Below, piece after piece: positions 10,484 to 18,860 of a stretch of DNA of 50,545 bases. The position numbers were made by a program, and so were the translations under genes. The stretch is from Sandaracinaceae bacterium (GTDB taxonomy: Bacteria; Myxococcota_A; Polyangia; Polyangiales; JAFGIB01): positions 1 through 50,545 of the forward strand of contig JADGRF010000123.1 in NCBI GenBank assembly GCA_017881055.1, given 5' to 3'. Under the pieces are notes generated by a model. That model made no database searches, was not told where the DNA came from, and was given only the letters and a program-made list of their open reading frames with translations. Position 1 is the stretch's first letter. Every line of letters starts with the position of its first letter.

Positions 10484-11182
10484 ATGCGGCGTAGTGCACC
10501 CGAAGTCGTGGAGTTACCGGCGGCGAACGAGCTACCCGCGAACGTGGCGACGATCATCGCCGCGCTCGATCCGTTTCTGACCGACGAGCGCCGCAAGCGC
10601 ATCGCCGACGTGATCGCGTCGCGCACGCGCGCCGTCGTGCCGGTGCTCGATGGTCTCATCGATCCGCACAATGTCGCGGCGGTGCTGCGCTCGGCGGACG
10701 CCTTCGGGGTGCAAGAGGTGCACCTGCTCGCGGGGCCCGAAGGATTCGTGGCGTCGCGCAAGATCGCGCAGGGCGCGGATCGCTGGCTCGACGTGGTGGA
10801 GCACCCGTCCGCGGCCGCGTGCGTGCGTGCGTTGCGGGCGAGCGGCCACAAGGTATATGTCGCGGCCATGAATGGCACGGTGACACCGGGGGATCTGGCG
10901 CGTGAAGCCAAGGTCGCGATCGTGTTCGGAAATGAGCACGCCGGCGTGAGCGCCGAGATGCACGCGCTGGCCGATGACACATACACGATTCCGATGCGCG
11001 GCTTCGTGCAGAGCCTGAACGTGTCGGTGGCCGCGGCGATCACGCTCTTTCACGCCACACAAGGACGGCCCGGCGAGCTGTCCGCGCACGAGCAAGAGCT
11101 GCTGCGCGCGCGCTACCTGCTAGTCGGCGTGCCGCGCGCGCTCGACCTGCTCGAAGAACACCTGCGGCGGCAAGGCGCATGA
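10484..11182 (+). CDS. trmH: SpoU/TrmH-family 2'-O-ribose RNA methyltransferase
   Basis: The 232-residue SPOUT-fold enzyme uses S-adenosylmethionine to methylate a ribose 2'-OH, most likely Gm18 of tRNA. Motif 1 (DPHNVAAVLRSADAFG), motif 2 (VFGNEHAGVS) and motif 3 (IPMRGFVQSLNVSVAAAI) are all present and in order; the catalytic arginine is in motif 1. The C-terminal helix is typical of TrmH rather than RlmB, which would carry an extra N-terminal domain. No ribosome binding site is seen; an extended -10-like TGGTACAGT ends eight bases before the ATG. Its stop overlaps the next start (ATGA). Confidence 0.92.
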   Translation: MRRSAPEVVELPAANELPANVATIIAALDPFLTDERRKRIADVIASRTRAVVPVLDGLIDPHNVAAVLRSADAFGVQEVHLLAGPEGFVASRKIAQGADRWLDVVEHPSAAACVRALRASGHKVYVAAMNGTVTPGDLAREAKVAIVFGNEHAGVSAEMHALADDTYTIPMRGFVQSLNVSVAAAITLFHATQGRPGELSAHEQELLRARYLLVGVPRALDLLEEHLRRQGA

Positions 11183-13590
11183 CCCGTAGCAGCGACAAGC
11201 CGGCGGGCCGCAAGAAGGCTGCAGCTGACGGCGGGAAGTCTGGCAAGACGAGCGCGAGTCTGCGCGCAGCCAGGCTGAGCGGGCGCGTCTGGCTCTGGCG
11301 TATCGTCGCGCTCGGCGCCTTTCTAGGTGCGCTCGCGCTGCTCGGTGCGGTCTTGCTGTTCGGATACTACGGACGAGATCTGCCCACGGTCGAGAAGCTC
11401 AAGCACTATGCGCCGCCGCAGATCTCGCGCGTCGTCGACCGCAAAGGCAAGCTGATCGCCGAGTCGTTCAGCGAGCGGCGCAGCGTGGTGCCGATGAGCC
11501 GCGTACCGCGTGTGCTGGTGCTTTCGGTGCTGGCGGCGGAAGACGCGGACTTCTACCTGCATCGCGGGCTCGACTACGCGGGCATCCTGCGTGCACTGTT
11601 GACCGACACGCTGCGCGGTCGGCCGACGCAGGGCGCCAGCACGATCACGCAGCAGATCGTGAAGAACATGCTGCTCTCGCCGGAGCGCACGATCGCGCGC
11701 AAAGTGAAGGAGCTGATCCTGGCCCGACGGCTCGAACAGGAGCTTGGCAAAGACCAGATCCTGTTTCTGTATCTGAACCAGATCAACTTCGGACACGGGC
11801 GTTACGGCGTGGAAGAGGCCAGCCGCTTCTACTTCGGCAAGCACGTCGACGAGCTGACGCTGGCGGAGGCGAGCTTGATCGCGGGCATTCCGCAGGCGCC
11901 GACGCGGCTGTCGCCGATGCTGCATCCCGAGGCAGCGCGGCGCCGCCAGCTGCACGTGCTCGATCAGCTGGCGAGCAAGCGTGCGCAGTATTGGGATGAT
12001 CTGCCGGCAAGCGCGATTGACGCGGCGCGCAATACGCCTGTCGCAGTGCGCAGCATGGACGACGTGGCGCAGGCCGAGGCCGCGCCCGAGGTTGCTCAGA
12101 TCGCGCGCGAGCTATTGCGGTCGCAGGTCGGCGACGACGCGGCACAGCGTGGGGGCTACACGATCGAGACCACGATCGATCTCGGGCTCGAGATCGCGGC
12201 ACGTAAGGCGCTGCATGCCGGCCTCGTGCACGTGGACGAACGCCAGAAGCTGCAGGCGCCTCTCGTCGCGCACAAGACCAACGAGAGGCTGGAGCGAGCC
12301 ACGACGCTCGTGGTGGGACACGTCTACGATGCCGCCGTCAGCGGCAGCGATGACGCCAGCGGCACGCTCCGTCTCGATGTCGCAGGGCATCCGGGCGTGG
12401 CCACGATCTCGGAGCTGGCACGCTACAATCCGAAGGACCTACCCGCGCACACGTTCGCGGTACAGGGTGCGCGCGTGCGAGCTTCGGTGGAGAGCCTGCC
12501 GGAAGGACGGCCTGCACGGGTGCGCCTGTTGCTCGGGCCGCAGGGCGCGGTCGTGATCATCGATCCGCGAACACGCGACGTGCTCGCGCTCGTGGGCGGT
12601 GATGAAGCGATGTACGGCTTCGATCGCGCGAGCAACGCTGTGCGCCAGCCGGGTAGCACGTGGAAGCCGATCGAATACGCGCTGGCGATCGACACGCGCG
12701 CCTTCACGCCGGCCAGCGTGGTGCTCGATGCGCCCGAGGTCTTCGACCAGTGGCGGCCGAACAACTTCGAGACTTGGGAGTACGCGGGCCCGGTGCGCCT
12801 CCGTGAAGCGCTCGCCCAGTCGATCAACTTGGTCGCCGTGCGCGTGGTCTCGGAGCTGACGCCGCAGAAGGTGGTCGACTTCGCGCATCGGCTCGGCATT
12901 CGCAGCGAGCTCGATCCGTCGCTGGCCTTGGCGCTCGGGGCGAGCGCTGTGAAGCCGGTCGAGCTGGTGAACGCATACGCGACGTTCGCGGCCGGTGGCC
13001 GGTTCGCGCCGACGCGGTTGGTCAGAAGAATTCTCGATCCGCAGGGCCACGAGCTAGCGTTGCCAAAGCCGGATGCGCCGGCCGAGGTGATGAGCCCAGC
13101 GAGCGCCTATGTGCTTACCAACATGCTGACCAGCGTGCTCAAGACCGGCACGGGCAAAGCAGCTGCAGGCGTGCTCAAGCGACCCGCGGCCGGCAAGACC
13201 GGCACGAGCAACCGCGCGCGCGACACGTGGTTCGTGGGGTACACGCCGGAGATCGTCGCGGGTGTGTGGGTGGGTTTCGATGACCTGCGACCGCTCGGTT
13301 TGCACGAGACGGGCGCGACGGCGGCGCTGCCGATCTGGCTCGACGTAATCAAGTCAGCCGTCGGCGATCGACCGCCCGTGGATTTCCCGATGCCGAAAGG
13401 CGTCGCGACCGCCAAGATCGATCCGAAGACCGGCAAGCTCGCGTACGAGAACGAGCCGGATGCGATCGACGAAGTGTTCCTCGAAGGCACGGTGCCGACC
13501 GAGGTCGCGACTCCACCCGACGTGGCGGACACCGGCACGTTCCTGATGGAACAGCTGGGCGGCCCAGCGCCGCCATCAGCGGGGCGCTGA
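11179..13590 (+). CDS. Class A penicillin-binding protein (PBP1-type transglycosylase/transpeptidase)
   Basis: This bifunctional peptidoglycan synthase has 803 residues: a basic cytoplasmic tail, one membrane anchor (about residues 34-57), a GT51 transglycosylase domain (EDADFYLHRG, GASTITQQIVKNMLL, ARKVKELILARRLE) and a C-terminal transpeptidase. The transpeptidase motifs are the Ser of STWK (in RQPGSTWKPIEYALAI), SIN (AQSINLVAV) and KTGT (AGKTGTSNRARDTW). An insertion of about 150 residues between the domains probably forms an OB-like or linker domain. The start overlaps the trmH stop by four bases. Length and motif order fit PBP1a/1b. Confidence 0.95.
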   Translation: MTRSSDKPAGRKKAAADGGKSGKTSASLRAARLSGRVWLWRIVALGAFLGALALLGAVLLFGYYGRDLPTVEKLKHYAPPQISRVVDRKGKLIAESFSERRSVVPMSRVPRVLVLSVLAAEDADFYLHRGLDYAGILRALLTDTLRGRPTQGASTITQQIVKNMLLSPERTIARKVKELILARRLEQELGKDQILFLYLNQINFGHGRYGVEEASRFYFGKHVDELTLAEASLIAGIPQAPTRLSPMLHPEAARRRQLHVLDQLASKRAQYWDDLPASAIDAARNTPVAVRSMDDVAQAEAAPEVAQIARELLRSQVGDDAAQRGGYTIETTIDLGLEIAARKALHAGLVHVDERQKLQAPLVAHKTNERLERATTLVVGHVYDAAVSGSDDASGTLRLDVAGHPGVATISELARYNPKDLPAHTFAVQGARVRASVESLPEGRPARVRLLLGPQGAVVIIDPRTRDVLALVGGDEAMYGFDRASNAVRQPGSTWKPIEYALAIDTRAFTPASVVLDAPEVFDQWRPNNFETWEYAGPVRLREALAQSINLVAVRVVSELTPQKVVDFAHRLGIRSELDPSLALALGASAVKPVELVNAYATFAAGGRFAPTRLVRRILDPQGHELALPKPDAPAEVMSPASAYVLTNMLTSVLKTGTGKAAAGVLKRPAAGKTGTSNRARDTWFVGYTPEIVAGVWVGFDDLRPLGLHETGATAALPIWLDVIKSAVGDRPPVDFPMPKGVATAKIDPKTGKLAYENEPDAIDEVFLEGTVPTEVATPPDVADTGTFLMEQLGGPAPPSAGR

Positions 13591-13620
13591 TCAACATCGG
13601 CCCAGCACATTGAGCACGTT

Positions 13621-14943
13621 TTACAGCTTGGCGAACGCGTCGAAGTAGTCCGGCCAGGACTTGGAGACGCAGCTCGGGTCGCAGATCACGACGCCCGGCA
13701 CGCAGAGGCCTGTGAGCGCAAAGGCCATGGCCATGCGGTGATCGTCATAGGTGGCGATCTCGGCGCCGTGCAGCGTTTCCGCGCCGCCCGACTCGATGCG
13801 CAACGAGTCCGCATCGGCCTGCGCGTGGACGCCCAGCTTGCGTAGCTCGGTCTCGAGCGCAGCGAGCCGGTTGCTCTCCTTGATGCGCAGGTTCGCGACG
13901 TTCCGAATGTGCGTCGGACCGCGCGCGAACGCCGCGCCGACCGCGAGCGCGAGCACGGCGTCCGGCATGCTGTTCATGTCTACGTCCACACCGCGCAGCC
14001 CAGCGTCCGGGCCTTGCACGATCACGTGATCATTCGCGCGCGTCACCTGCGCACCCATGCGCTCGAGCACCGCGAGCAGACCCATGTCGGCTTGCGCGGA
14101 GTCGCCGGGCAAGTCGCGCACGACCACCCGACCACCGGTGATGGCAGCTGCCACGAAGAAATAGGCGGCGGTCGAGGCATCCGGCTCGACGCGGTAGTCG
14201 CGGCCCAGGTAGCGGTCGGTGGACGAGATGCGGAGCGTGCGATCGTCCGTGAAGCTGGCGCGTGCACCGAACGTGCGCATGACGGCGAGCGTGACCTCCA
14301 CGTACGGACGCGAGACCAACACGCCGTCTTTGAGCACGAGCGTGATCTCACGCGTCGCGTACGGCGCAATCTGCAACAACGCGGAGACGTATTGGCTGGA
14401 CTTGCTCGCGTCGATGCGCGCGGTGCCGCCGAACGGTTTGCCGCCGTCGACGTGCAGCGGAGGGCAGCCTTCTGCGCCGTCGATCGTGATGTCGACGCCG
14501 AGCTGCGTGAGCGCCTCGGCGAGATCTGCGATCGGCCGCTTGCGCATGCGCTCGGTGCCGTCGAGCACGGCGTGTCCCGGCGTGAGCGCGAGCAGCGCGG
14601 TGAGAAAGCGCGCGGCGGTGCCGGAGGCGTGCACGTCGATCGTACCGGTCGGCACGTGGAGCTGACCGTCGCAACCTTGGATTTCGAGCTCGGTCGCGCT
14701 CGCGCCGCCGTCACCGGGGCTCGGCTGGGCGTGCTCGATCTTCGCGCCGAGCTGGCTCAACGCTCGGATCATCACGCGCGTGTCGTCGCTGTCGAGGACA
14801 CCGCGCAAGCGACTTCTGCCACGAGCCAGCGCCGCAAGCACGAGCGCGCGGTTCGAGATGCTCTTCGAGCCCGGCACCCAAACGTCGGGGGCAGCGATGG
14901 GTCGCGCGCGCGGGGCGATCGCAAGCTTGGGCGGCAAGGTCAT
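13621..14943 (-). CDS. aroA: 3-phosphoshikimate 1-carboxyvinyltransferase (EPSP synthase)
   Basis: AroA transfers enolpyruvyl from PEP to shikimate-3-phosphate in the shikimate pathway. The 440-residue protein has the N-terminal substrate-binding motif WVPGSKSISNRALVLAAL, the GNAGTA-equivalent region written as DVHASGTAARFLTALLAL (an unusual HASGTAARF), the RPIADL segment, and C-terminal IKESNRLAALETELRKLG and YDDHRMAMAFAL. Its ATG overlaps the stop of the upstream lipoprotein gene (ATGA), so an essential housekeeping enzyme is translationally coupled to the end of the MNIO/bufferin-like operon. The PBP gene converges on it. Confidence 0.95.
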   Translation of the reverse strand: MTLPPKLAIAPRARPIAAPDVWVPGSKSISNRALVLAALARGRSRLRGVLDSDDTRVMIRALSQLGAKIEHAQPSPGDGGASATELEIQGCDGQLHVPTGTIDVHASGTAARFLTALLALTPGHAVLDGTERMRKRPIADLAEALTQLGVDITIDGAEGCPPLHVDGGKPFGGTARIDASKSSQYVSALLQIAPYATREITLVLKDGVLVSRPYVEVTLAVMRTFGARASFTDDRTLRISSTDRYLGRDYRVEPDASTAAYFFVAAAITGGRVVVRDLPGDSAQADMGLLAVLERMGAQVTRANDHVIVQGPDAGLRGVDVDMNSMPDAVLALAVGAAFARGPTHIRNVANLRIKESNRLAALETELRKLGVHAQADADSLRIESGGAETLHGAEIATYDDHRMAMAFALTGLCVPGVVICDPSCVSKSWPDYFDAFAKL

Positions 14944-16430
14944 GGCTCGGCGAGGTGTAGCATGATCGCATCGCGCGCCCAGGCCAGCGCTGCGGGTTGT
15001 TGCGACTTTAGCGAGTGGCCGTCCGGGCCAAGCCCTAGCTTCGCGTACAGCTCGGTTAGGTCAGGCAAACCCGCGCCGTTCAGATAGCGCGAAGCGATCG
15101 GTGCGAACACCGCAGCACCGGCGGCTCGGTCCATCTCGGCAAGCATCTGCTGCACGCTGTACGGGCGATCGGCGTCGCGCCGACAGGAAGCGAGGCCCGC
15201 GAGCACTGAATCGAGCGACGCGGCACCCCTACTCTGCTCGCGCAGTGCGACGTCTCCGAGCAACGCGATGGCGGCACCCGCCCAGTACACGCGCTTGTAG
15301 TTGTTGTCGGTCGGCATGCGTCGCGTCTCGTCCTGGAGCGAGCCTTGCGCCGTGCGCCCGAGCTGCGCGCCTTCGTACAGGTTCCGCCATGCGTCCTCGG
15401 ACGTGATCGCGCCCGAGCGCGCGCGCAGCACCTCTTGGTAGTACGTGGCGACGCCCTCGGAGAGCCACGCGCCCTGCCGGCTCACGAACGGTAGAAGTAG
15501 ATGACTGAGCTCGTGGATCGCGATCCAGTCCGTGCGCAGGCCATCGGCGTTGGCGTCGGTCGGCAGGAACAGTACGACCGACGGCGCGCCACCTCGCCCG
15601 GTGTAGCCGAAGTGGATGGGCATCGGCGAAGCCGCGGTCGGCACCACGATCACTTGTGCGAACGGCTCGGGGAACGCGCCCGTGACCCCCATCACTACGC
15701 GCGCGGCGTGCTCCAGCCAAGGCGCGAGCAAGCCCACCGTGTCAGGTGGAAATCCGTCGAGCACGACGAGCTCGAGCTGCGTGTTCGGCAAGACGACGCG
15801 GCGACGGGTGAAGTGCCCGAGCACGATGTGGCTGGTGAACGCGAACGCTCGCTCCGAGAGCGCGAAGGCGCCGTCGCCGGTGGCAGGCCACGGCACGCTG
15901 ACGTCGATGTTGGGTGGCAGGTCGAACGACACGCGCGCAGCGAAGCCCTCGGGCCGCTCCGCCGGACGCCAGAGCAGGAGCTCGGCACCGAGCACGAGTG
16001 AGCCCTGGCCGGGGTACGCGAGCAAGAGCGCATCGTGCTCGAGCGCTGAGGTGAGATCCACGTCGTAGGCGATGCAGCTGTCGGGGGCGACTCCGTCGAG
16101 TATGATCTGGCCCGCGACCACGCGCAGCGGACGCACAGGGCCCGCGCCGAGCACACGCGGCGCACGCATGAAGGCCGCGCAAGTCGGTGCACCGTAGACG
16201 AACGCAGTAGGTGCAGCCCCGCGCATGCACACGCGCGCGGTCAGGGTGGAAAGCGCGGCGTCGACCGTGAAGTGGTAGTCGAGTGCGAACAGACGCGCAG
16301 GCGTGGGCGCGGGCCGACTAGCGACAGTCGCACCTGCCAGCGTACCGGCGACCGGCGTACACGCCACGCACGCCACGACAGCAGCCAGCAGCAGCACGAC
16401 CCCGCGTCGCGACGACACGCGCACCCGCAT
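14940..16430 (-). CDS. Secreted gluzincin-like metallopeptidase, probable lipoprotein
   Basis: The 496-residue exported protein begins with a signal sequence containing VVACVACTP, a plausible lipobox. A beta-rich N-terminal half resembles M1-type saddle domains. A zinc-binding HELSH motif (in WIAIHELSHLLLPF) follows, with the third ligand in SEGVATYYQE about 20 residues later. This matches the HExxH...E gluzincin pattern of M1-like and peptidase-MA families. The start abuts the preceding gene exactly (TGA then ATG), so it belongs to the same operon as the MNIO and DUF2063 genes. Its substrate is unknown; processing of envelope or precursor peptides is speculation. Confidence 0.75.
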   Translation of the reverse strand: MRVRVSSRRGVVLLLAAVVACVACTPVAGTLAGATVASRPAPTPARLFALDYHFTVDAALSTLTARVCMRGAAPTAFVYGAPTCAAFMRAPRVLGAGPVRPLRVVAGQIILDGVAPDSCIAYDVDLTSALEHDALLLAYPGQGSLVLGAELLLWRPAERPEGFAARVSFDLPPNIDVSVPWPATGDGAFALSERAFAFTSHIVLGHFTRRRVVLPNTQLELVVLDGFPPDTVGLLAPWLEHAARVVMGVTGAFPEPFAQVIVVPTAASPMPIHFGYTGRGGAPSVVLFLPTDANADGLRTDWIAIHELSHLLLPFVSRQGAWLSEGVATYYQEVLRARSGAITSEDAWRNLYEGAQLGRTAQGSLQDETRRMPTDNNYKRVYWAGAAIALLGDVALREQSRGAASLDSVLAGLASCRRDADRPYSVQQMLAEMDRAAGAAVFAPIASRYLNGAGLPDLTELYAKLGLGPDGHSLKSQQPAALAWARDAIMLHLAEP

Positions 16431-17171
16431 TCAGCGCGACCCTAGCAAGATTCCGGCGTCCAGGAATTCGGCCAGCACACCGCATAGACCGTCGATGAAC
16501 GCCTCGTCCACGACGAAGGCACGCAGCCGGGAGAGCGCACGCACGGCCTCGCTCACCGTCAGCTGGGGATCGCTCTGCCACATGGTCAGCAGCGAATGCG
16601 TCGAGCGATTCATCGTCCAGGTGCGCGGTCTTTCGTCGTCCGCGGCCCGGTACACCCCGAGAAAGTGCTCACCCTGCGCGTAGCGACCCGCGGAATCGGC
16701 GCCCTGGTGCACGGGGTACGCCAGCGTCAAGAGGCGCAGCGCGGGCGATAGGAGCGGCGCCCGCTCGAACCCAAACTCGCGCGGCTCAGCGGTGCGCGCG
16801 TCGATATCGGATACTTCCCAGATCGCTGCTTCATACGCCGCCAAGTCGGCGCCCCACGGTGCGAGCGCGGGATCCGCCCGCCAGGTGGGCAACGCGCTCG
16901 TCACCAGCTCGAGCACCACGTCACGAAAGAAGCGGCTGCGCGGCGGGGTCTGGTCCAGCTGACGGCGAAATGCGGTCTCGATGGCGACGTCACCCAGCAC
17001 GCGCCGGGTGCGCGGCAGCGCGACGCGGAGTTCCTTGCGCAGGCGATCTCGCACCAGCTCGCGGTACACGAGCCACGAGCGCCGGTCGCCCAGCTCTGCG
17101 AGCAGCCCTTCAGGCACTTCGTCCTTGAAGCACGCGCACAGAATCGCGCGCTCGACGTCGATCAGCGCCAT
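16431..17171 (-). CDS. bufC: DUF2063-like partner of MNIO enzyme (BufC/HvfC-type RiPP maturation protein)
   Basis: The 246-residue soluble protein starts MALIDVERAILCACFKDEVP and overlaps the end of the MNIO gene by ten bases. In bufferin/HvfA systems, the gene next to the DUF692 enzyme encodes a DUF2063 protein that delivers the precursor peptide. Position, size and helical N-terminus fit, but sequence resemblance is weak, so the call relies largely on context. An open frame continues upstream inside the MNIO gene, but ATG 17171 is the sensible start. The C-terminal part (EAVRALSRLRAFVVDEAFIDG) resembles the family's C-terminal helices. Confidence 0.65.
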   Translation of the reverse strand: MALIDVERAILCACFKDEVPEGLLAELGDRRSWLVYRELVRDRLRKELRVALPRTRRVLGDVAIETAFRRQLDQTPPRSRFFRDVVLELVTSALPTWRADPALAPWGADLAAYEAAIWEVSDIDARTAEPREFGFERAPLLSPALRLLTLAYPVHQGADSAGRYAQGEHFLGVYRAADDERPRTWTMNRSTHSLLTMWQSDPQLTVSEAVRALSRLRAFVVDEAFIDGLCGVLAEFLDAGILLGSR

Positions 17172-18067
17172 GGCACACCCGGCTGATCGAGCGCTTGGTT
17201 CTGCGGCTCGGCGTCGGCCTGCTCGCCAACCGCCTCGCGGTAGAGCACGTCGAGACGCTTCACCTCCTGCGCCAACACCTCGAACTTGGGGAAGCTCTGA
17301 TCGCGCTCCAAGAGGACAGGCCGCGGCCCGGTGCGGCGCAGCGTGTGCGCCAAGAGCGCGTAGACTGCGTCCTGCACGGGCTCGCCGTGCGTGTCGAGGA
17401 TCAAGCCGTCTTTGCGCACCGTGTGACCGGCGACGTGAAGCTGCACGACGCGCTGCGCCGGGATGCGATCCAGATAGGCGTAGGGATCGAAGCCGTGATT
17501 CTTCGCGTTCACGAACACGTTGTTCACGTCGAGCAGGAGCTTCGCGTCCGAGCGCTCCAGCACCTCGAGCAAGAACTCGACCTCGCTCATGTGCGGCTGC
17601 CCGGGATGCGCGTAGTAGCTGACGTTCTCGATCGCCACCGGACGCTCGAGCGTGTCGCGCAGCTCGCGGATGCGCAGCACGGCGGTGTCGATCGCTTCTT
17701 TTCGGAACGGCAGCGGCATGAGGTCGTGCAGCATCACGCCGTCGGCGCTCGAGAAGCACAGGTGCTCGCTGTGGAAGGGCGCGTCGAGCTCGCGCAGGAA
17801 ATCGCGGAGCTCGCGGGTGTAGCTGTGCGGCGCCGGCTCCACCGCACCGAAACCGAGCGTGAGGCCGTGGGTAAGCACGGGCCAGCGTTCGCGCGCACGC
17901 GCGAGCATCACGCGGAAGCGGCCGCCGCGGCGCAGGTAGTTCTCGGGATGGATCTCGACGAAGCGCAGCTCGGGTAGCTCGCTCGCAAACAGATCGCTGG
18001 CGAGGCCCTGGCGCAAGCCGAGCCCGATGCCGCAGACCGCGCCGGATGACCTGGACAGCGTGCTCAC
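17162..18067 (-). CDS. bufB: DUF692 multinuclear non-heme iron oxidase (MNIO, BufB/HvfB-type)
   Basis: MNIO enzymes are TIM-barrel di/tri-iron oxidases that modify cysteines in ribosomal peptides, for example to oxazolone/thioamide or thiooxazole groups. This 301-residue protein shows the family's ligand and core motifs in order: GIGLGLRQG, VEIHPENYL, HGLTLGFG, SEHLCFS, IENVSYY, LLLDVNNVFVNAKNHG, QLHVAGH, LDTHGEPV and LLERDQSFP. The likely start is GTG 18067 (weak GGGG upstream); the frame is open further 5' through the terminator and the precursor gene, but that part is an overlap artefact. It lies downstream of the Cys-tail precursor and overlaps the DUF2063 gene. Confidence 0.92.
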   Translation of the reverse strand: MSTLSRSSGAVCGIGLGLRQGLASDLFASELPELRFVEIHPENYLRRGGRFRVMLARARERWPVLTHGLTLGFGAVEPAPHSYTRELRDFLRELDAPFHSEHLCFSSADGVMLHDLMPLPFRKEAIDTAVLRIRELRDTLERPVAIENVSYYAHPGQPHMSEVEFLLEVLERSDAKLLLDVNNVFVNAKNHGFDPYAYLDRIPAQRVVQLHVAGHTVRKDGLILDTHGEPVQDAVYALLAHTLRRTGPRPVLLERDQSFPKFEVLAQEVKRLDVLYREAVGEQADAEPQNQALDQPGVPWR

Positions 18068-18166
18068 GTGGTTACCAAGCCCCAAGCCTGACCGACGAAG
18101 CGCCCGCGGGCCAAGCGAACCGTCGTCACAGCGCGCCGAAGGCTGCTCTGTGGGTGTGTCGGAATT

Positions 18167-18199
18167 AAAAAAAGCCAGCGCGTATGCAACGCGCTGGCT
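18167..18199 (-). terminator. Intrinsic terminator between the precursor peptide gene and the MNIO gene
   Basis: On the minus strand AGCCAGCGCGT and ACGCGCTGGCT form a perfect 11-bp stem with a 5-base loop (18173-18199), followed by seven T (18173 down to 18167). It begins 25 bases after the precursor stop and about 100 bases before the MNIO start. Such an internal terminator typically keeps precursor transcript high relative to enzyme transcript through partial read-through. Confidence 0.85.
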
Positions 18200-18224
18200 C
18201 TTTGGATTCAGTCGATCGTGGGCT

Positions 18225-18470
18225 TCAGCTGCACGAGCCTTCGCCGCACGAACCTTCGCCGCCGCTGCTCGCGCCGGCAGCCGGAGCTGCTTCAGCCGGA
18301 GCTGCGCCTTCGGCCGGAGCCGCTTCGCCGCCGCTCGTCGCCTCGGCCGGAGCCGCGGTGCTTTCAGCTGCCGCAGGCGCTTCTTCGGAGCTGCTGCACG
18401 CAGCGCCGAAACCGGCGAGACCAGCCGCAACGGCCAAAATGAGGAGCTTGTTCTTGAGTCCCGTGTTCAT
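18225..18470 (-). CDS. Bufferin/HvfA-like RiPP precursor with lipoprotein signal and double GEGSC tail
   Basis: The 81-residue product starts at an ATG with GGAGGAAA upstream (strong site). A signal peptide (LLILAVAAGLAGFGAAC) ends in a GAAC lipobox with Cys25. A low-complexity Ala/Pro/Glu spacer follows (residues 29-69). The tail GEGSCGEGSCS has Cys75 and Cys80 in a repeated GEGSC unit. HvfA/bufferin precursors have a Sec signal, a spacer and EGKCG-type C-terminal repeats whose cysteines are modified by the DUF692 enzyme to bind copper. The adjacent MNIO and DUF2063 genes support that role. If Cys25 is lipidated the mature peptide would be membrane tethered, unlike soluble periplasmic examples. 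Confidence 0.78.
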   Translation of the reverse strand: MNTGLKNKLLILAVAAGLAGFGAACSSSEEAPAAAESTAAPAEATSGGEAAPAEGAAPAEAAPAAGASSGGEGSCGEGSCS

Positions 18471-18860
18471 GTCGTATTTCCTCCGGTGCGTTGCGCCGTC
18501 ACGGTTGCCGCGATGTTTTAGAGCGGAAACTAGGGCGAGCGCCCATGGCAGCAACACTCATTCAGTGCGTGATGCACATCTGGTAACCACAACCTGAGAA
18601 CGTAACTGCCACCAGCGGCAGCCCGCCCACAGTCGGGCGCTACTGTGCCACAGTATTTTCGGGAATGGGAGATCATCCCCGAGCCCCAAAAGAGGTCGAT
18701 CTTTCCATTCCGACCGAACTTGGGACACTGCCAGAACGTACTTCTGCCGATTCGCCGCCCCCACGGCAGCACCCGACTCGAGTCCCGACTCTTCTGATCT
18801 GCGAGCCGTCCCATCCGTATCCTTTCCCAGAATGAGCAACGGCTGGCGCGGGCGCTCCTG
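18471..18860. other. 390-bp divergent intergenic region
   Basis: The region lies between the precursor peptide gene (leftward) and a membrane protein gene (rightward). It is less G+C-rich than its surroundings. It holds a 15-bp palindrome (18641-18655, listed separately) and no convincing gene: reading frames here lack ribosome binding sites and coding-like composition. It should contain the promoters for both flanking genes; I could not identify a clear -35/-10 pair. Confidence 0.6.
18641..18655. promoter_or_regulatory. Perfect 15-bp palindrome, candidate operator
   Basis: TACTGTG-C-CACAGTA has seven-base perfect arms around one base. It lies 171 bp upstream of the precursor ATG and about 200 bp upstream of the rightward membrane protein gene. 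The symmetry and compact size are those of a dimeric regulator site. I cannot assign the regulator. Confidence 0.5.
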
